Shown here one piece after another: positions 13,001 through 25,000 of a stretch of DNA of 43,997 bases. Numbering within the stretch: position 1 is the stretch's first letter; the number at the start of each line of letters is the position of its first letter. The notes under the pieces were generated by a model that saw only the letters and a program-made list of their open reading frames with translations, was not told the DNA's origin and did not search any database. Position numbers and translations under genes: made by a program. This DNA is from Mnemiopsis leidyi. Taxonomy: Eukaryota > Ctenophora > Tentaculata > Lobata > Bolinopsidae. The stretch spans positions 279,367 through 323,363 of the forward strand of contig JH154060.1 in NCBI GenBank assembly GCA_000226015.1, read 5' to 3'.

Positions 13001-16000
13001 CACTGTGCATACATAGTGGATAGATGAATTGGTTTGTATGGTCATTAACAATTCCAGTTAGATGAAAAATTCAAAAAGCAAAAATTGGGTTGATTGATGA
13101 TTGAGAAATACATACCTGATTATCCTTAGGTGTCCAGATTTCAGTGATAGTAACAAAATGTATAGCATTGGTTTGATGAAGGTCTAGCTCCTTTTTCAAA
13201 AGTTCAGCAGTGCTAACTGCTTTGTTTACAGCTTTACCAATGCCTGAATAGACACTCAATCATATCAACTGTCAAGTACCTCCCTAGCCAGAAATACTCA
13301 GCTCTACCCAAAACTTGTAACATTGAGAACTGGCACCTAACAGATCGTATTATAGTACATATATTGTTTTCTATTATGAAAATCAACATCATTTGCCTTT
13401 GGTTTACCTAGTGAAGAATGGATCACGAAGTATTATACCTGAGATAGTAACAGTCTGTTTTTCTTTGAGTTGCTTCTTTGAAAAATGAACATAACCATGA
13501 AGTTTGCCATGCTGGCTGCATTTCACTACATCTTGATCCAGCACAGCAAAATTCTTAACAACCTCTTGTTTTGTATAATTCTCCATGCCTGTCATGCTTT
13601 TACCCGCTCCCCTATAATATAATACCTTTGAAGATGTAAAATGCTTGTTAACAAAAATGGGAAAACTTTTTCAAATGGATAACATAGAATTTCCCCAGAA
13701 TCACATCTACGCAATTGGAACTGTTTTACTTTGGCTAGCAAAGTCAAAATCACCCAACAGAGATCGTGACCAGATGTTAGAGAATCTTATGTCTGAAATG
13801 ATGAATACGTCTCCCACAGACAGACCTACCATGGAGATAGTTTCACAGGTTTGCTAAGTACAATAAGAATAGCGTTGGTACAATTTTTGAAATGTTACTG
13901 CTAACTGAGATAAAAATTGCCATTTACATTCAGAAAGCTTGAGTAAAAAATAGTAATCAAATAGCTTATTTATAGCTTTCTGCACACTCCTGAACACGTT
14001 CAAGTTGTAATGCCTAATGCAGATATGTGTACAACACCGTGTAATCTGCCCTACCTGATAATGCTTGCAATCGCAGTCTTTTCGAGTTAACTATCACTGA
14101 TGTATCATACAAGAATGGGCAGGTTGATTGCAAGATAAAAAGTTAGAAATAGGTAGACATTCTTTTTCTCTTGTTGAAGCAAGACTGTGGGTACTAATTT
14201 ATCAATTTCTTATTCACATGTATTGCACCTCAAGGTTTAAATGTTGCTCTCAAACAAAACATCTGACAGGCATGTGAAATGATACTACAGCGATATCAGG
14301 TATCATCTAAAGACATTCTAAATGTGATGTATGATGACTGTGTTCAGAATCCCGGTGTAGCAGGTAGGTGCAGAAATTCGGATGAGTTCACGGCAATCAA
14401 TGTGTGTTCACGGCAATCAAAACAAAAAATTAAAAGAAAAACCACAATGCACGCTTCAAGCTATTTGATGTGATTACAAAAAAATGATTACAATTTTTGT
14501 TGAAATAATGCATTACAGCTCTCGTTGAGAAAAGGAAGCGACGTAGGTTAAAGGGACCTCTTATAAAACCAAGAACCAAGTCACCTTATCAGGTAAATCT
14601 AACAAATAAAAAGATGACACTATGACAGCATACAAACATTTGTTTCTGACGAATTACACGTGGTGATGTAGGGTGACATAAAAACTGTGAACACTCAGCG
14701 GCGTAATGATGCCCCGGGTCACGCCAGGGTGCGCCACTAGGGGGTTGCCAAATCGTCATGAAAATATGGGGCAATTTTGCAAGATTAACTGCGCAACTAG
14801 CAGAATCGCGTGTTTGGTTTAAAGACTTAACTATTTATTTAGATTTTTCGGCCATATTTTCGTAAAATGCTGCAAGTAAGCCCTTGTACCAGGGGCGCCA
14901 CTAAGGGGCACGTTTTAATTGCCGAGGGGCACCATATTGGTTAGACCCACTATGTTACGCCACTGGCCACTGTGAACACCTGTGAAACACAATATTCAAT
15001 AATAGGAAAAAGATATATAAAATAAATTTTAAGATAAAGAGATTTTAAGCAAGATACATTAGTTGGTGAGCATCGAAGATAGAGGTGGGGAGTTAAAAGA
15101 TGGTAGCTTAATCGAAGAACAATTAGAACATGAAGCAGACGGACGGGAAATAGCAGAAGCAGAACAGGCTAGGCTTGATCCAGATGAAAGTGTATCATCA
15201 CATGACACACATGACATCTTGGACGTAAGTTTACCTCGAATTTTTATCCTTTCAACTTACTTTTAATAACTAAATTTTTTACTTAATTACAAATCAACAA
15301 ACTATTATTATTGTATCTATCCTGCTAGGCAACTTAAAAAATTACACTCCTGCGAACATAGTCAAACATTGAATCATCAATCATGATCACAATGTTCCAA
15401 CAAATGTTCATAGCGCTCGATTTTGAAAATACTCTGGTCTTGGAAATGTACAATGTATAAGCATGTAGCAGAATCCTTTTTATTCTATGCGCGGCGCGCG
15501 ATGTATTTAATGTAATGCAAATGTTTGTCCAACCATTGCTAAACTAGTACAGCCTACATGTGTGCGCGCGTGGCTTCAAATTCAGACAGGTCTCCAGCTC
15601 GCTCACCTGTGTAAGTTCACCTGACCATGTGCTTATTCTCGAGATGTTACCGGACCCGACTCGCAGCTTAAACGTTGGACGGATCTATTATTTTGTCAAT
15701 GTGCTTAGCTTACTGCTTAAGCGGCGTAATTAATCACAAGATCATATCCGTCTACCGTTCAGCTTTAGCTGCGTGAGTCGGGTATCACCGCGACAAGCGG
15801 CGTAATTAACTTGTCAGACGTTACCTGACCTGCAGCCGCGAAGCCCCGCAAGGCAATAATTAACCAGGTGCTTACGCAGCGCGCGCAAAATGGTTGACGT
15901 AAATGCTGCGATAGTCAAATGTGGTATCACTGCTTACGCTCGCTAAGCCAACAAAGCCCTGTGGCTCGCGCTGCCCGCGCCCATATGGGGACGCACTGTG

Positions 16001-19000
16001 TGAGTTTTTGCGTCGCACGCCGAGTCCGTCCTAATTTCGCGCTAAGCTTGTATAGGGATATATTGTATCATGTATATGTGTTTATGGTTTAGCAACGCTT
16101 ACGCAGCTGCTACCCCTGGTGACGCGCGCAAAAGGTTAAGTTTCTGGTTAGAGCAAACCGCGACAAGCAAAAAGTTTCTGGCTAGAAGAATTAACCGGGC
16201 GCTGCGCGTGGCTCTCAGCTCTCAACACAACAAAGACTGTGGTCGTACGTCCCCTTGTTAAGCCAACATAGCCCTGCGCGCGCTTTATCGTGAGCTTTTG
16301 CGTCGCGCGTCCGGTACGTCCGTCCTAACACCAAATTTTTCGCTAAGCTTGCACAGGGATAAAGGGGTTTAGCAAGAGGTCTTCAAGCAAAGAGTAATGT
16401 GTTCATTTAACTAGGTGCTTTCGCCGCGCGGCGGCGGCTGTCACGCCATACGCGCGCAAAAGGGCTTTGGACCGGTTAAAGGAACTTATTTGACTTTGTC
16501 CGACCACCACCAACATATTCTCCGAAAATAAAATGACGGGAGAGTGCGCGCTGCTGTACAAAAAGCAACGAGCTGGCGATCTGTCCGAAAATAATTTCGC
16601 CTCCCGGCCTTCTCCTCGTCCTCCTCCTCNNNNNNNNNNNNNNNNNNNNNNNNNNNNNNNNNNNNNNNNNNNNNNNNNNNNNNNNNNNNNNNNNNNNNNN
16701 NNNNNNNNNNNNNNNNNNNNNNNNNNNNNNNNNNNNNNNNNNNNNNNNNNNNNNNNNNNNNNNNNNNNNNNNNNNNNNNNNNNNNNNNNNNNNNNNNNNN
16801 NNNNNNNNNNNNNNNNNNNNNNNNNNNNNNNNNNNNNNNNNNNNNNNNNNNNNNNNNNNNNNNNNNNNNNNNNNNNNNNNNNNNNNNNNNNNNNNNNNNN
16901 NNNNNNNNNNNNNNNNNNNNNNNNNNNNNNNNNNNNNNNNNNNNNNNNNNNNNNNNNNNNNNNNNNNNNNNNNNNNNNNNNNNNNNNNNNNNNNNNNNNN
17001 NNNNNNNNNNNNNNNNNNNNNNNNNNNNNNNNNNNNNNNNNNNNNNNNNNNNNNNNNNNNNNNNNNNNNNNNNNNNNNNNNNNNNNNNNNNNNNNNNNNN
17101 NNNNNNNNNNNNNNNNNNNNNNNNNNNNNNNNNNNNNNNNNNNNNNNNNNNNNNNNNNNNNNNNNNNNNNNNNNNNNNNNNNNNNNNNNNNNNNNNNNNN
17201 NNNNNNNNNNNNNNNNNNNNNNNNNNNNNNNNNNNNNNNNNNNNNNNNNNNNNNNNNNNNNNNNNNNNNNNNNNNNNNNNNNNNNNNNNNNNNNNNNNNN
17301 NNNNNNNNNNNNNNNNNNNNNNNNNNNNNNNNNNNNNNNNNNNNNCTCCTCCTCCTCCTCCTCCTCCTCCTCCTCCTCCTCCTCCTCCCTCCTCCTCCTC
17401 CTCCTCCTCCTCCTCCTCCTCCTCCTCCTCCTCCTCCTCCTCCTCCTCCTCCTCCTCCTCCTCCTCCTCCTCCTCCTCCTCCTCCTCCTCCTCCTCCTCC
17501 TCCTCCTCTTTCTTTTTTCTCGTAAAAAAAGTAAAAGTACATTTATTGATTTCCCCGTTGCGATATTCCCAGGATATTCTTATTTAATTTAAACTCGGTC
17601 AGGAAACAGATTTGGACAGTAATCCCCCGACCGAGGGTACCTGGGACTACGATCACATGGACGTGAGTGTTACAGCTGAAACTGAGGAGGAGACTTCTCA
17701 AAAGACTCAAGAAAAGCTGCATGAAACTGACCCCATGATAACTTTGACAAAGCAAACCAGCGAAGACCGTGAAGTGGCGAATTTTACCGGGAAGCATAGT
17801 GTCCTGCTAAGTGCGCCACAAATCCTGTCTGATAGTACCAGTGAGTCAGGAGAGTCTATTGGCAAATGTCCGGCGGAGGAAGACGAGGATTATCTTCCGA
17901 GTAACAGGTCAAATAGATTTATTTTTTTCATCGAGATTCTTGACGCATCGGCATATATGTAATAGTTTGTCAACTACTAGCACTACTGAGAATGAAACCT
18001 GTATCATTTCATTTAAAAACAAAACTGTTACCAGCTAAAATCAATAGCAGTTTTCAGAACTTAACAAAGTCCAAAACGAATTACATTCATCATTCTTCAG
18101 GTTCAGAAGTTTATCGAACGACCAGCTCAGTAACGAAGGTGTGACAGAACTGAACGCAGCTCCTGTGGCCCCAGTCGCAGTCTCTCCTGTTCCAGTTAAA
18201 CCTATAACTGACCCTACTGATCAGCCCTGTGAGGAGGTTATTGAGTCCAAAGTGGAAGAAGATACTGATAATGAGAAAGATGAAAAAGACTCTACACTCG
18301 CAGCTACTTTTATTAAGAAACCTTCGAAACCGAAGCCCAAGGCCTCTGATCTGTGGAGAAAAGCTGGAATGAATATCAAATCAAAGCTTAATTTGCCATC
18401 GAATAAAGGTCTATTAGGCGTAGTGAAACAGGCTGAGGCACAAGGTCAAATTAAGCCGAAATTGTTTAACAGAAACATAACAAAAGCAATCTCGGCCATG
18501 GCTAAAAAGCAGGCAGAGAAGGATCAAGTAAAAATTGAAAAACCAAATCACCAGGATAAGGATGGAATTCCAAAAGAAGTAGTGAATGAGAAGAAGACAG
18601 ATTCGACGAAGGAGACCGAAAAACAGTCGCAAGATGACAAACCTGTTTTTAAACAAAAACCAGAGAATAACGAGGAAAAAGATCAATATGGAGAAATTGA
18701 AAAGTCAAAAGCAACAAATCCTCAAAAAGGCCTGCCTGAGCTTTTTCCAAAACCAGAAAAAAGAAAGGCTCAGCCATTATCAAAAAACGATGACTCCAGA
18801 AATTTAAAATCCAAAAGTTCGAAGCCTGATAAACCAAAAACCAACAAAAAAGTTCCCTTAACTCGACCAAGATCAGCCTCAGTAACAACAAAACCGATCA
18901 ATAATTCTGCAGCCACCAAATCCAACGAAACAAAACCTCGCAGGCAATCAGTAGCAGGTAAATTTCTATAACTTTAAGACGATCTTAATGAGGCATATCT

Positions 19001-22000
19001 ATTTTAATTCTGGTTCTACGTGTTTAATCAGAAGTTTAAGGGTATAAAAAGTTCAAAAGGCAGGCAATTGCGTTTTACTCGTGCTTATGTTGTAGTCATA
19101 GCTGTTTTGAATTAACTAATATGTCGAACTTCTTTCCTTTTCTGGAAAATTATGCTTTCTCGATTTTTATTTCTGAATTCTGACAAATATTCTGACAAAT
19201 GCTCTCTTCTAAGTTACAACTGGTGCAGTAAAGTATCGAAAGCCACTCTCTAAAGCTATTGAGCCCCCGAAGCCCTCTGCCAAACCCCCGACAAAGCCTA
19301 AGGCGGTTAGTAAGAACAATGTGTTAACTGAAAGTAAACTGAACATTATAAGTGAAAATATTTCAGTTAGTAAGCAAATTCCGTTTGAGTAGCACTACAA
19401 AATATTGTTAAAAATTCTGTTATTATTGAACCACTTCAATAATTTTAAATAGTTAGTTAGTGAATTCCGTTAAATTAGCACCACAAATTTAACTAAAATT
19501 TTAAGCACCAACTTCTGAAGTTCAGTAATTATTGACCCACTACAACTAATCAAACAATTATTCAGGGCAGCACAAAAATCCAGAAAACGATCACTCCGAA
19601 AGATAAACCTCCTCTTAAGAAAAGTGCTGCTGTGTCTGGAAACAAAACTCCTATAGTTCAAAGAAAAACTTCGGCGCCATCACCTTCAGTCACCCGCAAA
19701 TCTTCTTCCGCTTCTCCGGCAGTAAAAAGAAAATCATCGGCCCCTTCCCCTTCAACGCAGCGAAAAAACTCAACATCTAAAACACCTTCGGCAGTTTCGA
19801 AACCACCTTCAAAACCAGCAGCTAACCTTTCTAATTACGTCTCCAAACCTCCTTTACAAAGGAAAGCCTCCCTGACAAAATCGATGGCAAAGCCCACCAT
19901 GAAGACCATACCAGAAAATAAATTGAGCGCCGCGACAAAACGTAGAGCTTCTTTACCAGCTCCTCCGCCGACTACGACACCAAAGACACCCGCAACTAGA
20001 AGAAAATCGGTCGGTTCTGTTGAAAGAAAACCAGGGACGGGCGATAAAAAGCCAGCTGCTGCAAAGAAACCTGTTAAGAAGGACTCCCAGGAAAAATTGG
20101 CAGATGAGTATGAACCAGTGATGGTTCCCAGAAAAGATCTTGTGGTCGATAAAGATGATCCAGGATGTAAGAGGAGTGAGAGAATTCTATCCATCGGCAT
20201 CGGCTCCCCCAAGCAGGAAACTCCAAACGTTTCTCCAGAGCCTCAGGATGAGACAGATACTATTGATAAGGAACCAATCAAAGAGACGGAGAGCGACTGT
20301 TTAACAAATGACTTGAAGTCGAATGTTTCGACGCCCGACATAAAAGTTGAAGGCGACAAGGTTGTTCAAACAGAGGAGAAGATTCTACCAGAGGAACTTC
20401 ATCTTGATCCTTTTGTAACCTCACCTGCAGATGGGTCGGAAATTACAGAAACACCAACTCAAAGTCAAACGGAACCTGTGGCTTTCCCTGAGCCACCCGA
20501 TGAAAACCCATCCGCAATCTGCCCAGATTTGCAATTTCCGAAAAAAGAGTTGGACAAAACGTCAGACGATGAACAACTTCAGGATCAGCCCGTAATTCAA
20601 AAGCCGATTCCTCAAAAGAAAGGAATCGCTGATCTAAACAATCTGGACAGTAGTTTCGAGATCGCTGTTCAGTTAGACCCGCCCGACTGTGAAGACATTT
20701 TCCCTGAGGCTGATCCAGAGGACTCTATTGAGCTGGAGTTCACGTCTCCGGACATATCGGCGTCAGACAATCCACCAATATTGACAACATCGCTAGAGAC
20801 TTCAGTTGAAATAGCCGGAGGTTTGGAGACGATTTTAGAGACAAGTAGGGAGAATGAGACGGGCGATACCAGTACAGATCTCGATCTGGAACCGCAGAAA
20901 GAGGTGTTGTCAGAGGTAGAGGAGATGGCGGAGAAGGCGAGGCAAGAACAGATGAAGCGGCTTTTGGAGGAGCCTGAAATCGAACCGGTATTTATTTTTA
21001 GGCCCCTAATCATACATCTAGAGTTTAAGATGAAAAAGCGATCAAGAATAACTTTAAATATCTCTGTCAACTATTTCTGTAAATCCTATCAAAATAAGCG
21101 AGATTATTGATTTGGCAAACATTATATTTATAAGCGAGTAGTGAACCCTCCATCAATCCAGGTGGATTTACCAGAGGTATCGGTGAAGGAAACTGGCAAA
21201 CAGAACAGAAGTCCGTCCAGTAAATACAAGCGGATGAAATCAACTTCAACTGGTAAATTAAGTTCGATATTTGCGAAGACAGTTGAGATTTCGTTCTGTT
21301 ATTAAGTTGGTGACTTGGTGTTTTCCATCCTGAACGTCCGGGCCCGGTCTTAAGTATGAAGTAGAATTAAGTGAACTACGTGAGTTGTTTCAGGAAGAAA
21401 GCCTGTAGTAACCAATCAAGTGAAATTCTTTATTTCAGGAAAAAAGCCTGTAGTAACCAATCAAGTGAAATCAGAACACACCTTCACATTTCAACCGGTT
21501 CAACTTGACAAGTCTGAACTTAGGGATGATGCTTACGAGGAGACTCCAGACCCACTCTATATCATCCAACCGGAACCAGAGGAAAAGAAAGCTGATATTC
21601 CTGATATTGAACAAATGAAAAACCCGGTCGAAGATCGAGATCCTGAGGAAGTTGAAGAAGTTGAGGTATCTACCACTCCTCCTAAGATCGACCTAGTTAA
21701 TGTACCTAACCGACAACCTGAACCATCTTCACATTCTGTTGAAACCTCTGATGAAGATCATATGTCTGATCGAGACACTCCGGTAAACACAAGAGTTGAG
21801 GAGATATCACCCGAACACTCTGAAGTAGAGAAAAACTTGGAGATTGAAAATGACGCACCTCCAGAAACAGCTGAAATACCAGACATGACAAAACCAGATT
21901 TGCAGACTAATGAAGATATCTTGGAACAAAAACCTGTTTCTGTTCAAACTGACCGTCTTGACGAGGATGATGCCACGCCCACTCTTATAGAACCAAATAG

Positions 22001-25000
22001 GGCTGGAGAACAACCGAAGCAGGAGAGAACTGATGACACCATGGACCAAGAGAAATCCTTCAATTTTAAACCAATAAGTCCAGCTGTCAATCAATCTGAG
22101 GAGAATGAAGACTCTTTCTACCCGAAACTTAAGTTAGTTCATCTTGACTCGTCATTTGTGCGTTTTGTGTGCAATCTGCCTCAGTAATAATTGATTCTGT
22201 CGAAGTATGAACAGAATTGACTGTTCAGTTAATTCAACAAAACTAACAACAATATTTAAGTTTTCTGTGATTCAAATTGTGCTCTCCAGGCTTTTATAAC
22301 TTTAAAACCTTAATCTAATAATTTGTTTATTTTAGGGTGCAACCGAATCCCGAGTACAGAAGTAAGTCTTAACACCCATGAAGATGAAGACAACCTAGAA
22401 ATTGAATCTGTTCCATAAATTTGATCACTCAGGGCTGAGCTCGACAGCTAAGCAAATTAACCTGCATGCAGCACGGTAGAAAGTGTGGTTTCTACTCGCA
22501 CTCTAACTACGTACTCATGTTTCTGTTTATCAGGTCCAAGTCCGGTAGCCATCATGAGGGATCTTGTCAAACCTCTGAACTTTTCTACAGAAGTTAGTGT
22601 TTCAATACTTCGTTACTTTGGTTTTTTCAACCGACTGTTTTATTCTCTATCCTGCATCTTTGCCTAGAACACTACTATGCTACTGAATCGTGATTCCCTA
22701 ACAAACTAAACTTTTTACCGTCTATATATTTCAGACTGTAAACCTTGAGGAACTCATGAAGGTACTAGACAGACCCCTTGGAGAGAACGAACTTTGGTTA
22801 TTTCTCCTTGGAACGGCAAAATCTCTCATGTCAACTACAGGTATTGCTATAAAATTAAATACTTTCTATTTCTGCGGCAGTTAAGGATGAAACAAAACGT
22901 AACAAAACGTAACAAAACGTAACAATCGTGAATACGATGAAGTCAGTAATAACAAGAAATGAGAAGGTCGATCATACTCAATCATCAGAATTTCGCCACA
23001 CTATACCAGTATACCAAAACTTTCAGGTATTCCAGCTCTCAATCCGACTATGATCAGTATCGATAGCAATGGAATAGTAAGGATCTCAGAAACAGGTAAC
23101 ACAAACATAGAAATGATAATAGTTGAAGTATTTCAAGGGGGTACAAGTTTAATTCTATACTTGGACATGAAAATTGCAAGAAACTTTAAATCATCTCGAA
23201 TTTAGAACAAATTCCAACTCGAATAATCAAGTGGCACTCCCATTGGAGCCATATCTGTAAAAACATCTACAGCACAGTTTAGTAAAAACAATCAATATTA
23301 TTATTGGTAATTGATTTGATTTTTGATTTGAAACTTTCATCGAAGAAGTATATTAGACAAAATGTAACAAAAATAGATTAAAAGGACACAAAATATCAAT
23401 AGGCTGACAATTTGGCCTCTGGGTTATAGGCCAAAAACAAAAGTAGATATAGAATAAAATAAAAAAAGTTGGGGATACCAGCATCATCCGTGAAGAGGCA
23501 CCAGGGTGTCTCGGACTCTTACTCTGGACCCCAAAAATAAGAATTTACTTTTTTGGTATTTTCCGATCAAATGCACTGTTATATCAATCAAAATTTACAA
23601 AAACGTCACATTCTCCAAACTGGTAATCATTATTTACAAAATACCCGCCGACTTTATTTCTTTTCTGATATAAAAATCAAACCAAATCAAAGATATCATC
23701 AAACAACAATTTAAATTCAACAAAACAACACGTCATTACAACAAAAACGTCAGATTTATTCACACCCACACGGCCAAACACGACTAACTTATGTTCAAGC
23801 CGGAAGCACTACTGACGGACCTATCCACTCCGTTCTGATAAATCTGATCAGTTAGACGATCTAACCGCTGATTTATCCTCTCCATCTCTCTCTCCATCTC
23901 CTCACTCGGCCCCCTAACGTCCCGGATCAACTCTCCCTCGCTGACATACGGCTTACAGTCCAGCTCGAGATGTCTGGCGAAGTCTTGCCTCTTGGAGTTG
24001 GTCTGGTTCATGACCACTTCACAGATGTAATGCAGTCTCTCTCTGTACGCTATCAGGAGGGACTCTTTAAGAGGTTCTGACAGAACGGCAAAGACCATGC
24101 CACCCAAGATTTTGAGCAAGATGAGACCTCCAACTGTTAGCCAGTAGAGGGTCAGGACATTCCACCAGGCGGGGATGCCTTGTTTAGCTGCTATCTTCAG
24201 ACCGTCACTGTAGGAGTAGTCACTGAACGTCATCCTGTACACTCTGTAGAACGCGTCAGGGAATGTGACACGAGTAGTGTTGTCTGTGGAGGAGAGGGGG
24301 TGGGGTGGTGAACCAGGGTGAGGTGGTGGGGTGGGGTCAGGCTGGTTTCCGTCAGTGCTCTCGTATATTGTCTTCCAGAACACGCACGCTACAGGAATGT
24401 AGAAGAACACGAACATGACCGCGAACTTCACGAGGAGATTGGACAGTTTCTTAATGGAGACAAGGAAAGTACCAAACTCTTGGAAGTAACGGAGTTTGTA
24501 GAACGTGTTCAGCCAGACCAGAACTAAAACCGCGCTGCTGATCACGATGTACGCGATGTTAATTCCCGGGTTTCTGTCCTCCTCTACGCTTGAAGCCGTC
24601 ATAGTCAGAATCAGATCTAGAATCATGATTAAAACAATCATCAACATTATGATCAGTTCGTGGATTTTCTGAGCGAGAATCTTACCAACCCTGAGATGAA
24701 TGAGTTTCTGACCAAGCTGTCTCTTCTCCTTCAATAACACATGATAAGCGTTCCACATACAAGGATGAAGATTGTCAAGTTCTTTGTCCACCAGTCTCTT
24801 TTCGAAGTCAATACACTGCAGCTGCTTCTCATAAATACGTTTCATCTTCACCATCAGGCTGTAGATCATAAACCCAGCGTAAGGCAGGAGAAAGGAGAAG
24901 GAGATAATCCGCCCAACGTTGCTCTTATCCCGAAACGTTTTACCGTTATCAGTCATAAAGTGGAACGTCCACAGGAGACTAAACAAGAGATACGTCGCGA

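Larger units (their letters stand above)
7077..13848 (+). other. KIND1 domain, split by a 6.4-kb gene-bearing intron
   Basis: The first half (7077-7263) begins MEFTLEEITDLLNGPLND, matching the typical KIND opening of a Leu-Glu-Glu helix followed by G-P-L-N/S-E. It continues to DSVFLGPEGNIKIEI, the usual strand pair. The second half (13688-13848) reads HIYAIGTVLLWLAK, then PTDRPTMEIVSQ, matching the Y-S-L-G helix and the R-P-S-hydrophobic-E motif. The donor ATTG|GTTTG leaves phase 1, and the acceptor CATAG|AA restores Glu. The next exon continues ACEMILQRYQV, the usual end of the domain. The start codon at 7077 has no in-frame upstream extension. Confidence 0.8.

Noticed and set aside
16403-17542. 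Long poly-Gly/poly-Arg and poly-Pro/poly-Leu frames across the gap
   Set aside because: They consist of the CTC repeat and unknown bases; there is no real protein evidence.
22894-22923. Three ACAAAACGTA units as a possible regulatory array
   Set aside because: Only three copies in an intron with no further support.
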